A DNA stretch of 64,000 bases from Pseudomonas brassicacearum (GTDB taxonomy: Bacteria; Pseudomonadota; Gammaproteobacteria; Pseudomonadales; Pseudomonadaceae): contig NZ_CP045701.2 in NCBI RefSeq assembly GCF_009601685.2, forward strand, positions 6,262,001 to 6,326,000, in the 5' to 3' direction. The notes beneath the pieces were generated by a model, which was not told the origin of the DNA, did no database searches, and saw nothing but the letters and a program-made list of their open reading frames with translations. The position numbers were made by a program, and so were the translations under genes. This document shows positions 1 to 9,040 of this stretch, piece by piece. The first letter of the stretch is position 1. Every line of letters begins with the position of its first letter.

Positions 1-659
1 AATTCGCGGACCAGCCGACCGTCTTCCCCGATAAGCCCCTGCTCGGCACCGAACAGCAGCAGCTTGTCGGCTGCCAGATCGATGGCCGCCCGGGTGGCAA
101 CGTCCTCACAGGCCAGGTTGAAGATCTCTCCGGTGGGCGAATAACCCAACGGCGACAGCAACACGATCGAGCGCTCGTCCAGCAGACGATTGATACCCTT
201 GCGATCGACCCGGCGCACTTCACCGGTGTGGTGATAATCCACGCCTTCGAGCACGCCGATGGGACGTGCGGTGACCAGGTTGCCGCTGGCGACCCGCAGC
301 CGCGAGCCCTGCATGGGCGAGGACGCCATGTCCATGGACAGCCGGGCCTCGATGGCGATGCGCAACTGGCCGACCGCGTCGATCACGCACTCCAGGGTCG
401 CGGCATCGGTGATGCGCATGCCGTGGTGGTAGTGCGGCGTGAGGCCCCGTGCAGCGAGGCGGGTCTCGATCTGCGGGCGCGAACCATGGACCAGCACCAG
501 GCGCACGCCGAGGCTGTGCAGCAGCACCAGGTCATGGACGATGTTGCCGAAATTAGGATGCTCCACCCCGTCGCCAGGCAGCATGACGACAAAGGTGCAA
601 TCGCGGTGGGCGTTGATGTAGGGCGAAGCGTGACGAAGCCAATTGACGTATTCGGGCAT
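1..659 (-). CDS. argA: N-acetylglutamate synthase ArgA (3' part cut by window edge)
   Basis: This enzyme makes N-acetylglutamate from acetyl-CoA and glutamate, the first step of arginine synthesis. Only the first 219 codons lie in the window. The ATG at 659 opens MPEYVNWLRHASPYINAHRD, a typical start for the family. The visible part is the amino-acid-kinase-like domain, including the glycine-containing VLVHGSRPQ stretch near residues 56-64. The C-terminal GNAT acetyltransferase domain would lie beyond position 1. The next gene on the same strand is argE, another arginine gene, 138 bases away. The call rests on recognising the protein and on that neighbour. Confidence 0.93.
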   Translation of the reverse strand, partial: MPEYVNWLRHASPYINAHRDCTFVVMLPGDGVEHPNFGNIVHDLVLLHSLGVRLVLVHGSRPQIETRLAARGLTPHYHHGMRITDAATLECVIDAVGQLRIAIEARLSMDMASSPMQGSRLRVASGNLVTARPIGVLEGVDYHHTGEVRRVDRKGINRLLDERSIVLLSPLGYSPTGEIFNLACEDVATRAAIDLAADKLLLFGAEQGLIGEDGRLVRE

Positions 660-797
660 GAACCTGGACCTGTAATAAATAACAGCCAAAAAAAAGACGA
701 AACAGAACGCACAACGGGCTGGTGGTTATCGTCGGAACAGGCTTGGCGACACGCGCGCTCTCCTCATGTGATGAATACGGCCCCGCAAGGGGGCAAT

Positions 798-1955
798 TTA
801 ACCGACCGTGGCCGGTGTCAGGCAGTAATGACCGATCAATTGTTGCAACAGCTGTACGGTAGGTTGCAAACGTGACATTTCTAGGTACTCGCCCGGCTGG
901 TGGGCGCAGGCGATATCGCCAGGGCCGAGCACCAGGGTTTCGCAGCCAAGGCGCTGAAGATAAGGCGCTTCGGTGCCAAACGCCACTGCTTCGGCACGAT
1001 GGCCGGTGAGTCGCTCGGCCACCCGCACCAGCTCGCAGTCTTCGGCCTGCTCGAAGGGTGGCACTTCAGGGAACAGCGGTGCGTAGTCGATCTTGACTTT
1101 ATGGCGTTCGGCGATGGGGTCGAGCTTCTGTTGGATCGCTGCCCGCAGCACTTGCGGATCCATGCCCGGCAAGGGCCGCAAGTCGAATTCCATGGAACAC
1201 TGGCCGCAGATCCGGTTGGGGTTGTCGCCACCATGGATGCAGCCGAAGTTCAGGGTCGGTTGCGGCACGGTGAACTGCGGGTTACGGAACTCACGCTGCC
1301 ATTGCAGGCGCAGCCCACGCAGTTCGCCCATGGCATCGTGCATGGCTTCCAGCGCGCTGTGGCCCAGGCTCGGGTCGGAGGAATGGCCGCTGCGCCCGAG
1401 AATGTCGATGCGCTCCATCATCACGCCTTTGTGCAGGCGAATCGGCTTGAGGCCGGTCGGCTCACCGATCACCGCCGCACGCCCCAGCGGTCGCCCGGCA
1501 TCGGCCAGGGCCCGGGCGCCGGCCATGGAGCTTTCTTCGTCACAGGTCGCGAGGATCAGCAGCGGTTGCTTGAACGGTTGGTCCAGCAGCGGCTTGACCG
1601 CTTCGATGACCAAGGCGAAAAAACCCTTCATGTCACAACTGCCCAGGCCCACCCAACGGCCATCGACCTCGGTGAGCTTCAGCGGATCGGTCTGCCACAA
1701 CGCGCCGTCGAACGGCACCGTGTCGCTGTGGCCAGCCAGCACCAGGCCGCCGGGGCCGCTGCCGAAACTGGCCAGCAGGTTGAATTTGCCGGGGCTGACC
1801 TGCTGGATATCACAGCAGAACCCAAGCTCAGTGAGCCAGCCTGCCAGCAGCTCGATCACGGCACTGTTGGACTGGTCCAGCCCAGGCTGGGTGCAACTGA
1901 CCGAAGGCGTGGCGATCAGGGCAGCGAATTGATCTTTCATGGAAGGCAAAGGCAT
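798..1955 (-). CDS. argE: Acetylornithine deacetylase ArgE (M20 metallopeptidase family)
   Basis: ArgE hydrolyses N2-acetylornithine to ornithine and acetate in cytoplasmic arginine synthesis. The 385-residue product matches the usual ArgE length. M20 metal ligands are visible: H76 and D78 in GHSDTVP, D108 in GSCDMKG and the paired acids E140/E141 in CDEES. I chose the ATG at 1955 because CGGAG lies just upstream. A longer frame reaches 2027, but its extra 24 residues are not family-like. It lies upstream of argA on the same strand, and the divergent triphosphatase gene begins 158 bases away, so the space between holds two back-to-back promoters. Some genomes call such proteins M20 peptidases, but the argA neighbour supports ArgE. 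Confidence 0.93.
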   Translation of the reverse strand: MPLPSMKDQFAALIATPSVSCTQPGLDQSNSAVIELLAGWLTELGFCCDIQQVSPGKFNLLASFGSGPGGLVLAGHSDTVPFDGALWQTDPLKLTEVDGRWVGLGSCDMKGFFALVIEAVKPLLDQPFKQPLLILATCDEESSMAGARALADAGRPLGRAAVIGEPTGLKPIRLHKGVMMERIDILGRSGHSSDPSLGHSALEAMHDAMGELRGLRLQWQREFRNPQFTVPQPTLNFGCIHGGDNPNRICGQCSMEFDLRPLPGMDPQVLRAAIQQKLDPIAERHKVKIDYAPLFPEVPPFEQAEDCELVRVAERLTGHRAEAVAFGTEAPYLQRLGCETLVLGPGDIACAHQPGEYLEMSRLQPTVQLLQQLIGHYCLTPATVG

Positions 1956-2113
1956 CGCTGACTCCGGGCTTACAGATTGATGTCCATCATAGAACCATCC
2001 GGCGCCAGGAATAAACCGTCGCAGCACCTAGGGCGGGTGAGTCCTGTACACTGCACGGCCTTGGCAGCCACACCTTCCCCCGGCTGCACACCCGATCCCT
2101 GGATTTTCCGGCC

Positions 2114-3481
2114 ATGCAGAAAGAAACCGAAATCAAACTCCGCGTCAGCCGCGAGACCCTGGCAGCCTTGCGCGAGCATCCGCTGCTGAAAAAACGCAAC
2201 AAGAGTGGCTGGGAACGCCACGAACTGATGAACCAGTATTTCGACACGCCGGAGCGTGACCTGGCACGGGCCAAGGTCGCCCTGCGCCTGCGTCGCGACG
2301 GCGAAGAGGTGATCCAGACCCTCAAGACCCGCGGCCAGAGCGTTGCCGGCCTGTCCGAGCGCAACGAGTACGATTGGCACCTGCCCAAGGCCAAGCTCGA
2401 CCTGAAAAAACTCGACGGTGAATGCTGGCCCGAAGCCTTGACCGAACTGGACAAGAAAACCCTCAAGGCCATCTTCACCACCGATTTCGTTCGCGAACGC
2501 GCTGAAATCGCCTGGGGCCGTGGCAAAAGCAAGGTGGTCATCGAAGCCGCCCTGGACCTGGGCCATGTGGTGGTCGGCAAGCAGAAGGAAGAAATCTGCG
2601 AACTGGAGCTGGAACTGCGCGAAGGCGAACCCGCCGCCCTGCTGGAACTGGCCGCCGAGCTGGCCGCGACCCTGCCCTTGATGCCTTGCGACATCAGCAA
2701 GGCCGAGCGTGGCTATCGCCTGTATGACGCAGGCAGCTACGCCCTGAGCCTACCAGCGCCACAACTGACCGCCGAAACGCCGCTGGATGACGCCTTCGCC
2801 GCGCTGAGCTGGCATCTGCTCGGCAGCAGCCAGCGCTTGGCCGAGCAGTACCGTTTCAACGGTCACTGGCGCCTGCTGCAGGACTGGGTGGAAAACCTCG
2901 CCGAACTGCGTGCCCTGCTCAGCAGCCTCGGCCAGGCCGCGCCGCGCCAATCGACCCACGACTTGCGCCTGGCCCTGGACGCGTTGCTGGAAGACTGGCG
3001 CCCACTGGTCCAGGCCGGCCTGGATGACGAAGACGTGCGCAAGGCGGCGCCGGAACAGTTCCTTGAAGAGCTGCAAGACCCGCGCTGGGGCCTGTTTTCC
3101 CTCAACACTTCACGCTGGCTGCTGGCTCGCAGCTGGGCCGCCGAGCGCAACACCCGTGGCAATCGCCAGGGCGCGGCGCAACTGGGCAGCTGGCTGCCGC
3201 GCCTGCTGGGCGAAGAGTCCTCGTCCCTGCAACTGCAACGCTATCAGCAGCAACCGGAAGACCTGGCCGAGCAACTGCCGCGCATCGAACGCATCCAGGC
3301 CTGGCTGCACCACGCCCGCCATGTGCTGGAGATCCCGGAAATGGATCGCCTCTACGGCGAGCTGAACAAACTGGCGCAACTGGCCAACCAGCCGATCACC
3401 GACGAAACGCTGGATGCGCGCAAGCAGCAGGCAATTGCGGTTTACCAGAATCGGGCCTGGAAGACTTTGCTGCGCCTGTAA
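2114..3481 (+). CDS. Inorganic triphosphatase, CYTH-CHAD domain protein (YgiF-like)
   Basis: The 455-residue protein has an N-terminal CYTH domain (about residues 1-200) opening with the ExExK signature E4-E6-K8 (METEIK-like), which binds metal and triphosphate inside the tunnel. A helical, His- and Arg-rich CHAD domain follows (about 215-455). E. coli YgiF with this architecture hydrolyses inorganic tripolyphosphate, and CHAD domains bind polyphosphate. The ATG at 2114 is the first in frame and gives a full CYTH domain. It stands alone, divergent from argE, and ends at a REPIN. The role in polyphosphate turnover is inferred from the family. The window also holds ppx and ppk. Confidence 0.9.
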   Translation: MQKETEIKLRVSRETLAALREHPLLKKRNKSGWERHELMNQYFDTPERDLARAKVALRLRRDGEEVIQTLKTRGQSVAGLSERNEYDWHLPKAKLDLKKLDGECWPEALTELDKKTLKAIFTTDFVRERAEIAWGRGKSKVVIEAALDLGHVVVGKQKEEICELELELREGEPAALLELAAELAATLPLMPCDISKAERGYRLYDAGSYALSLPAPQLTAETPLDDAFAALSWHLLGSSQRLAEQYRFNGHWRLLQDWVENLAELRALLSSLGQAAPRQSTHDLRLALDALLEDWRPLVQAGLDDEDVRKAAPEQFLEELQDPRWGLFSLNTSRWLLARSWAAERNTRGNRQGAAQLGSWLPRLLGEESSSLQLQRYQQQPEDLAEQLPRIERIQAWLHHARHVLEIPEMDRLYGELNKLAQLANQPITDETLDARKQQAIAVYQNRAWKTLLRL

Positions 3482-3489
3482 TATCGCCA

Positions 3490-3580
3490 TCGCGAGCAAG
3501 CTCGCTCCCACATTGGATCAGTGCTGTACACACATCTTGTGGCCACTGAAGATCAACTGTGGGAGCGAGCTTGCTCGCGA
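3490..3580. repeat. REPIN: two inverted REP copies
   Basis: Two inverted copies of a REP palindrome, GTGGGAGCGAGCTTGCTCGC-type, lie at about 3491-3511 (reverse) and 3559-3579 (forward), separated by about 47 unrelated bases. The pair could fold into a long cruciform. It sits between the 3' ends of two convergent genes, a common site for Pseudomonas REPINs. Related copies occur at 13281 and 46115-46199. Confidence 0.85.
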
Positions 3581-3609
3581 AGGGGCCGGCACATTCACCT
3601 CAGATCCAA

Positions 3610-4080
3610 CTATCGCAGCACCGGCAAACTCGTCGTCGACTTGATCTCCGACAGCGCCACGATCGAGTTCACTTCCTGGATCCCCGGCACCATCGACAGC
3701 TTTTCGAAAAAGAATCGCTCATACGCCTCGATGTCCGCCGTGACGATGCGCAGCAGAAAATCCACCGACCCCATCAGCACGTAACATTCCAGCACTTCGG
3801 GGAAGCCGCGGATCGCCTCGGTGAACTCGGTAAAGTTCGAACGACCGTGGGCGTTGAGTTTGATCTCAGCGAATATCTGCGTGTTGAGGCCGATTTTCTT
3901 GCGATCCAGCAGGGTCACCTGGCCGCGGATGATGCCCTCCTCCTTCATCCGCTGGATCCGCCGCCAGCATGGCGATTGAGACAAGCCGACCTGTTCGGCG
4001 ATCTGCGCACTGGACAGCGAGGCATCCTCCTGCAGCAGCGCCAGTATCCTGCGGTCGTAGCCATCCAATTCGCTGTGCAT
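3610..4080 (-). CDS. Lrp/AsnC family transcriptional regulator
   Basis: A 156-residue protein of standard Lrp/AsnC length. The N-terminal helix-turn-helix (about residues 20-50, SAQIAEQVGLSQSPCWRRI) is followed by a C-terminal RAM/ACT-like ligand domain (about 65-145, with GSVDFLLRIV). These proteins are dimeric to octameric regulators that often respond to amino acids. The ATG at 4080 is the only sensible start. A divergent small gene begins at 4207, and the 126-base AT-rich gap between them is the likely operator for both. The ligand is not evident. It is one of many Lrp paralogues in Pseudomonas, so I give no symbol. Confidence 0.93.
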   Translation of the reverse strand: MHSELDGYDRRILALLQEDASLSSAQIAEQVGLSQSPCWRRIQRMKEEGIIRGQVTLLDRKKIGLNTQIFAEIKLNAHGRSNFTEFTEAIRGFPEVLECYVLMGSVDFLLRIVTADIEAYERFFFEKLSMVPGIQEVNSIVALSEIKSTTSLPVLR

Positions 4081-4206
4081 GAATAAACCCGAAATAATTG
4101 ATTTAGAGAATCAGGCGATTCGAAACTTCGCCAGAGTTACTCATTTTAGATAAGAAATACCTCGGGTCGCATGTAAATATTTCTCCCGTCACCCAGGAGA
4201 CCGAAC

Positions 4207-4545
4207 ATGCCCCCACTCGAAGCCGTTGCCATTGCCCCGACCCGCGCCGACGTCTGGCACGCCGCCCATACCCATTGTCGGGCGAGGTACCAGATACTGG
4301 CCGAAGCCGAACCGGATTTACTGTGCCGGGCGATGAACCTGTTTGCCTTGCAGGGCCTGACGCCGCAGCAGGTTCAGGTCGAGCGACTCGACGATGTGCT
4401 GTCGCTGGACATCGTCATGGATGGGTTGAGCTGGCACCGTGCCCAGGTCATCGCTGAAAAATTACGTAACTTGATCAGCGTCTGTTCGGTGGACTTGCAA
4501 GACGCTGATATTGCGCACGTTGGGCCGGCCCAGACCGCCTGTTGA
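4207..4545 (+). CDS. Small conserved protein with a possible ACT-like domain
   Basis: The 112-residue cytoplasmic protein starts at ATG 4207 behind a good AGGAG site. It has no signal peptide or membrane segment. Residues about 40-98 (RAMNLFALQGLTPQQV..., ending in VIAEKLRNLISVCSVDL) read like the strand-helix-strand pattern of an ACT domain, similar to the small regulatory subunits of acetolactate synthase. No catalytic domain is attached. It is divergent from the Lrp-type regulator at 3610-4080 and probably controlled by it. The ACT assignment is my reading of the pattern and could be wrong; the function is unknown. Confidence 0.75.
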   Translation: MPPLEAVAIAPTRADVWHAAHTHCRARYQILAEAEPDLLCRAMNLFALQGLTPQQVQVERLDDVLSLDIVMDGLSWHRAQVIAEKLRNLISVCSVDLQDADIAHVGPAQTAC

Positions 4546-4689
4546 ATGCCCAAGGGCAAGAATTGGTAACTCATTGGTCGGGTAGTGGCCCAACGGTCCA
4601 CGGGGTCGGGACTATTCTTTTGCAGACCGAGCGAGGACGCCGAAGCGTCTGTATCGCGGCTTTGCTGCAATTGTCCAATAGGAACCCGC

Positions 4690-6474
4690 ATGTCCACCAA
4701 ACACGCCACTCAGGACCGCTGGCTGGACCTCAACGATCTGCTGCGCCAACTGGTCACCCAGGGCCTCATCAGCCAGGATTCGGCTGAAACCGCGCTGAAC
4801 GCCCGCCGACGCCATAGCGCCAATAGCCAGTTGCATCCGCTGGAGTTCATCGCCAACCAGCACTTGGACGATCTCAGCCGACCTGGCAAGCACCTGGACC
4901 TGGAGAACCTGACCCTGTGGTTGTCCCAACAGGCCGGCCAGCCGTACATGCGCATCGACCCGTTGAAAATCAACGTCGCGGCCGTGACGCCCTTGATGTC
5001 CTACGCCTTTGCCCAGCGCCACAAGATCCTCGCGGTGGCGGTCGATCGTGACACCGTCACCGTCGCCAGCGCACAGCCCTACGTCAACAGCTGGGAAGCC
5101 GACCTGACCCACGTGCTCAAGCTGCCGATCCAGCGGGTGGTCGCCAACCCGGTGGACATCCAGCGCTTGAGCGTGGAGTTCTATCGCCTGGCCAAATCGG
5201 TCAGCGGCGCCACCACGGTCGATCAGCAACCGAGCAACCTGAGCAACTTCGAACAATTGCTCAACCTGGGCGCCAGTGACCAGGAGCCGGACGCCAACGA
5301 CGCCCACATCGTCAATATTGTCGACTGGCTGTTCCAGTACGCCTTCCAGCAGCGTGCCAGTGATATCCACATCGAACCGCGCCGCGAACAGGGCACCGTG
5401 CGGTTTCGCATCGACGGAGTGCTGCACACCGTCTACCAGTTCCCGCCGCAGGTCACGATGGCGATCGTCAGCCGCCTCAAGAGCCTGGGGCGGATGAACG
5501 TCGCAGAAAAACGCAAACCCCAGGACGGCCGGGTCAAGACCAAGACGCCGGACGGCGGCGAAGTGGAATTGCGCCTGTCGACCTTGCCCACCGCGTTCGG
5601 CGAAAAAATGGTCATGCGGATCTTCGACCCGGAAGTGCTGCTCAAGGATTTCGACCAACTCGGCTTCTCCGCCGACGACCTGCGGCGCTGGCAGGACATG
5701 ACCCGCCAGCCCAACGGCATCATCCTGGTGACCGGGCCTACCGGTTCCGGCAAGACCACCACGCTCTACACCACCCTCAAGAAACTGGCGACGCCGCAAG
5801 TGAACCTCTGCACCATCGAGGACCCGATTGAAATGGTCGAGGCCTCCTTCAACCAGATGCAGGTCCAGCACAACATCGACCTCTCCTTCGCCGCCGGGGT
5901 GCGGGCCCTGATGCGACAAGACCCGGACATCATCATGATCGGTGAGATCCGCGACCTGGAGACCGCCGAAATGGCGATCCAGGCGGCGCTCACCGGGCAC
6001 CTTGTCCTGTCGACGCTGCACACCAACGACGCGCCGAGCGCAATCAGTCGCCTGCTGGAGCTGGGTGTGCCCCATTACCTGATCAAGGCCACCGTGCTCG
6101 GGGTCATGGCCCAGCGACTGGTGCGCACCCTGTGCCCACATTGCAAGACGCCCCTGGCCCTGGACGAAGACGACTGGCAAACCCTGACGCGTCCCTGGCA
6201 GGCCCCGCTGCCCAGCAATGCGCAGCAGGCGGTCGGTTGTTCGGAATGCCGCGATACCGGCTATCGTGGGCGTGCTGGGGTATACGAAATCATGCAACTG
6301 ACCGACAGCGTCAAGGCCTTGATCCACCCTGACACCGACCTGCTGGCAGTGCGCCGCCAGGCATTCAAGGAAGGCATGCGCAGCCTGCGACTGTCGGGGG
6401 CACAAAAGGTGGCGGCGGGTTTGACCACGGTCGAGGAAGTGCTGCGGGTGACGCCGCAGAGCGAGCAGAAGTAG
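4690..6474 (+). CDS. GspE/PulE-type secretion ATPase (lone)
   Basis: A 594-residue type II secretion / type IV pilus assembly ATPase. An N-terminal GspE/MshEN-type domain (about residues 1-160) precedes the catalytic core: Walker A GPTGSGKTT near residue 349, DPDIIMIGEIRD near 412, and two CxxC pairs (CPHC near 482, CSEC near 517) that form the zinc site of GspE proteins. I chose the ATG at 4690 (AGGA upstream); the frame stays open to 4585, but those residues are not family-like. No other gsp or pil genes lie nearby. It may power a machine encoded elsewhere. P. aeruginosa has a similar orphan in this region, as I recall. Confidence 0.9.
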   Translation: MSTKHATQDRWLDLNDLLRQLVTQGLISQDSAETALNARRRHSANSQLHPLEFIANQHLDDLSRPGKHLDLENLTLWLSQQAGQPYMRIDPLKINVAAVTPLMSYAFAQRHKILAVAVDRDTVTVASAQPYVNSWEADLTHVLKLPIQRVVANPVDIQRLSVEFYRLAKSVSGATTVDQQPSNLSNFEQLLNLGASDQEPDANDAHIVNIVDWLFQYAFQQRASDIHIEPRREQGTVRFRIDGVLHTVYQFPPQVTMAIVSRLKSLGRMNVAEKRKPQDGRVKTKTPDGGEVELRLSTLPTAFGEKMVMRIFDPEVLLKDFDQLGFSADDLRRWQDMTRQPNGIILVTGPTGSGKTTTLYTTLKKLATPQVNLCTIEDPIEMVEASFNQMQVQHNIDLSFAAGVRALMRQDPDIIMIGEIRDLETAEMAIQAALTGHLVLSTLHTNDAPSAISRLLELGVPHYLIKATVLGVMAQRLVRTLCPHCKTPLALDEDDWQTLTRPWQAPLPSNAQQAVGCSECRDTGYRGRAGVYEIMQLTDSVKALIHPDTDLLAVRRQAFKEGMRSLRLSGAQKVAAGLTTVEEVLRVTPQSEQK

Positions 6475-6506
6475 CGACGGGAAGTTGATCTCCGCTGAGC
6501 CGTAGC

Positions 6507-6638
6507 AGCTGTGTAGGAGCTGTGTAGGAGCTGTGTAGGAGCTGTCGAGTGCAACGAGGCTGCGATCTTGTCCCAGACAATTGCGCCGGAAGTGAAAGAT
6601 CAAGATCAAAAGATCGCAGCCTTCGGCAGCTTCTACAG
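6507..6638 (+). repeat. Family A inverted repeat with 11-bp tandem expansion
   Basis: A family A element: a left end GTAGGAGCTGTCGAGTGCAA-type, an inner arm CGAGGCTGCGATCTT, and a matching right arm AGATCGCAGCCTTCGGCAGC ending in a TAGGAGCT-like sequence. The left outer end is expanded as an 11-bp unit AGCTGTGTAGG repeated three times (6507-6539). It lies in the 275-base gap between the gspE-like gene and the SPFH gene. Other copies: 11941, 37571, 39355, 50232, 51772, 59117. Confidence 0.88.
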
Positions 6639-6749
6639 GGCTCAACGTGTCACTAAATCTCCACGGCACAAGGACTATAGGGAAGATAATGGCCGCTTGC
6701 CTTACACTCAGGGCTCGCAGGTCCATCTCAATTCACACAAGGAACCGTC

Positions 6750-7670
6750 ATGCAGATCGGCAGTGTACTTTTACTTTTCATCGGCCTCGTGGTCGCCATT
6801 CTATTCATGGGTTTCAAGGTCGTGCCCCAGGGCTACCAATGGACCGTCGAGCGGTTCGGCCGCTACACCAACACCCTCAAGCCCGGCCTGAACATCATCA
6901 TTCCGGTGATGGATCGCATCGGTCGCAAGATCAACGTGATGGAAAGCGTGCTGGACATCCCGCCCCAGGAAGTCATTACCGCCGACAACGCCACGGTACA
7001 GATCGACGCCGTGTGTTTCTTCCAGGTGGTCAACACCGCCCAGGCCGCCTACGAGGTCAACAACCTCGAACACGCCATCCGCAACCTGCTGCAGACCAAT
7101 ATCCGTACCGTGCTGGGGTCCATGGAGCTGGACGCGATGCTGAGCCAGCGCGACGGTATCAACGAAAAACTGCTGCGCACCGTCGATGAAGCCACGGCGC
7201 CGTGGGGTATCAAGATCACCCGGATCGAGATCAAGGACATCAGCCCGCCGGCCGACCTGATGGCCGCCATGTCGGGGCAGATGAAAGCCGAACGTATCAA
7301 GCGTGCCCAGATCCTCGAAGCCGAGGGCCTGCGAGCGTCGGCGATTCTCACTGCCGAAGGCAAAAAGCAGGCGCAGATCCTCGAGGCCGAGGGCAGCCGT
7401 CAAGCCGCATTCCTGGAGTCCGAGGCCCGCGAACGCCAGGCACAAGCCGAAGCGCTGGCCACCCAGGTGGTGTCCCAGGCGATTGCCGACGGCAACGTCC
7501 AGGCCGTGAACTACTTCGTCGCGCAGAAATACATCGATGCGCTGGGCAAACTGGCTTCGGCCAACAACAGCAAAGTAATCCTGATGCCTCTGGAAGCCAG
7601 CCAGGTCATTGGTGCGGTCGGCGGCATTGGCGAGATCGTCAAAGCCACCTTCGACAGCAAGAAAGCCTGA
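6750..7670 (+). CDS. SPFH/stomatin-like membrane protein (QmcA-like)
   Basis: A 306-residue band-7 protein. One N-terminal membrane segment (about residues 3-20, [18 protein letters not shown]) is followed by an SPFH domain (about 22-190) and a charged Glu/Ala/Arg coiled-coil region (about 190-260, with repeats of QILEAEG) that drives oligomerisation. Such proteins form membrane scaffolds and help organise proteases and lipid domains. ATG 6750 follows AAGGA. The next gene encodes NfeD, the usual partner, nine bases downstream, so the two form an operon. E. coli QmcA-YbbJ is the comparable pair. Confidence 0.93.
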   Translation: MQIGSVLLLFIGLVVAILFMGFKVVPQGYQWTVERFGRYTNTLKPGLNIIIPVMDRIGRKINVMESVLDIPPQEVITADNATVQIDAVCFFQVVNTAQAAYEVNNLEHAIRNLLQTNIRTVLGSMELDAMLSQRDGINEKLLRTVDEATAPWGIKITRIEIKDISPPADLMAAMSGQMKAERIKRAQILEAEGLRASAILTAEGKKQAQILEAEGSRQAAFLESEARERQAQAEALATQVVSQAIADGNVQAVNYFVAQKYIDALGKLASANNSKVILMPLEASQVIGAVGGIGEIVKATFDSKKA

Positions 7671-7679
7671 GGCACGCAT

Positions 7680-8129
7680 ATGTGGGTGTTCCTGCAACAC
7701 ATGTCGTACTGGGACTGGCTGGCGCTGGGCGTGATCCTGCTGATCCTCGAAGTGTTCGGCGCCGGCGGCTACCTGCTGTGGATCGGCATGGCCGCCGCGG
7801 CTGTCGGCGTGCTCACGTTCCTTCTGCCGCAGATGGCGTGGGAGCTGCAGTTCCTGCTGTTCGGCCTGTTCGCCATCGCAACGGCGCTGTATTGGTGGCG
7901 ACGCCAGCGCAGCGCTGTTCGCGAAAGCGATCAGCCGCACCTGAACCTGCGCGGGCAAGAGCTGATCGGCAAGGTCTTCCAGGTTCATGAAGCGATTGTC
8001 GATGGCCGCGGCAAGATCAAGGTGGCCGACAGTGTATGGCTGGCCAAGGGCCCCGAGTCGGCCGTGGGCACGCGGGTCAGGGTGGTGGCGCAGGAAGGCG
8101 CGGTGCTGCAGGTGGAGCGGGCTGACTGA
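7680..8129 (+). CDS. NfeD-family membrane protein
   Basis: A 149-residue protein with about two to three membrane helices in its first 70 residues (LALGVILLILEVFGAGGYLL and later segments) and a C-terminal OB-fold NfeD domain (about 85-149) containing the conserved GQELIGK stretch. It is the short type without a serine protease domain. It is encoded directly after the SPFH protein. Members of this pair are thought to interact in the membrane; the exact task is unknown. The ATG at 7680 is the natural start. Confidence 0.92.
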   Translation: MWVFLQHMSYWDWLALGVILLILEVFGAGGYLLWIGMAAAAVGVLTFLLPQMAWELQFLLFGLFAIATALYWWRRQRSAVRESDQPHLNLRGQELIGKVFQVHEAIVDGRGKIKVADSVWLAKGPESAVGTRVRVVAQEGAVLQVERAD

Positions 8130-8197
8130 GGAGTCATGGAACTGAACAGAGGCGCAGGTAATCCAACGTGATAGTTAACCCAGTGGAGTCACCTATC

Positions 8198-8515
8198 ATG
8201 CGTCTCAAACTTGCTGTCGCTACCCTAGCCTTGCTGTCTCTTCCTGTTGGCTCGGCAATGGCTGACACGTTTTGGCGTAACGTCATCTCATCCGGTGCGA
8301 CTACCGGTTCCACCTACCTGACTTTCAAGGATCACAAGCTGATCGTCGCCGCCCAGGACGACGCCGGCAGCTTCGTCGCCAGTGACGGCGGTATTCGGGG
8401 CCCCTACCTGGAAGCGGCGATGCAGAAAGTGCGTGCCGATAACCCAGGCCTGCAAGCCACCGACATGGAACTGGCCAACGCGATCCTGGCGAAAAACGCC
8501 GTCGCCCAGGATTGA
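8198..8515 (+). CDS. DUF2388 family exported protein
   Basis: A 105-residue protein with a clear Sec signal peptide (MRLKLAVATLALLSLPVGSAMA, cleavage about residue 22). The mature part has the DUF2388 features I recognise: the DDAGSFVAS stretch followed by IRG and an alpha-helical end. The family is common and often multicopy in Pseudomonas, with unknown function. I chose ATG 8198, which starts exactly at the signal peptide, over a GTG/ATA region at 8168. A bidirectional terminator follows. In P. aeruginosa gcvP1 sits next to gcvH1 here, as I recall. Confidence 0.85.
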   Translation: MRLKLAVATLALLSLPVGSAMADTFWRNVISSGATTGSTYLTFKDHKLIVAAQDDAGSFVASDGGIRGPYLEAAMQKVRADNPGLQATDMELANAILAKNAVAQD

Positions 8516-8526
8516 TTCAAGGCCAA

Positions 8527-8561
8527 TAAAAAATGCCGCTCGATTGAGCGGCATTTTTTTG
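8527..8561. terminator. Bidirectional Rho-independent terminator
   Basis: A perfect hairpin AATGCCGCTC-GATT-GAGCGGCATT is flanked by A6 on the left and T7 on the right. It can stop both the DUF2388 transcript (+) and the gcvH transcript (-), which converge here. Confidence 0.9.
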
Positions 8562-8604
8562 CCCGGTGAATGCCCCAAGGCTGTACTCACACATTAGATC
8601 CGGG

Positions 8605-8988
8605 TTATTCGCCGATAGCGGACCTGTAGCCTGCTGCATCGAGCAGCTTGTCCAGGTCGGCCTTATCGCTCGGCTTGAGCTTGAAGATCCAGGCGCCGTA
8701 CGGATCGGAGTTCAACGACTCCGGCGAACCGCCCAAGTCTTCGTTGATCGCGATCACTTCGCCGGCAATCGGGGAGTAGATGTCGGAAGCGGCCTTGACC
8801 GACTCAACCACACCGGCCTGGTCACCTGCGGCAAAAGTCTTACCGACTTCAGTCAGCTCGACGAATACCACATCGCCCAAGGCTTCCTGCGCATGATCGC
8901 TGATGCCCACGGTGACGGTACCGTCAGCTTCCAGGCGTGCCCACTCATGGCTTTCGGCAAAACGCAGTTCGGCAGGGATATCACTCAT
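8605..8988 (-). CDS. gcvH: Glycine cleavage system H protein
   Basis: A 127-residue lipoyl carrier of the glycine cleavage system. It shuttles the aminomethyl group between the P, T and L proteins. The lipoylated lysine is K65 in VESVKAASD, the family motif. I chose ATG 8988, giving [10 protein letters not shown]; the frame extends to 9003 without family similarity. gcvT lies directly upstream on the same strand (52 bases), so the two form an operon. No gcvP is adjacent, so the decarboxylase must come from elsewhere in the genome. Confidence 0.95.
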   Translation of the reverse strand: MSDIPAELRFAESHEWARLEADGTVTVGISDHAQEALGDVVFVELTEVGKTFAAGDQAGVVESVKAASDIYSPIAGEVIAINEDLGGSPESLNSDPYGAWIFKLKPSDKADLDKLLDAAGYRSAIGE

Positions 8989-9040
8989 ATTCTGTGTCCT
9001 CAAGAGAAAGTGTCAGCGGCCAGCGGCCCACCGCAAAAGG

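Noticed and set aside
781..797. Possible terminator GCCCCGCAAGGGGGC after argE
   Set aside because: The stem is short and no T-run follows on the minus strand.
4612..6726. Very long open frame on the minus strand opposite the gspE-like gene
   Set aside because: It is the reverse reading of a GC-rich coding gene. It has no family motifs, while the plus strand shows all GspE motifs.
6801..7988. Long minus-strand frame opposite the SPFH gene
   Set aside because: Shadow of the SPFH and NfeD genes, which have clear membrane and domain patterns and a normal operon layout.
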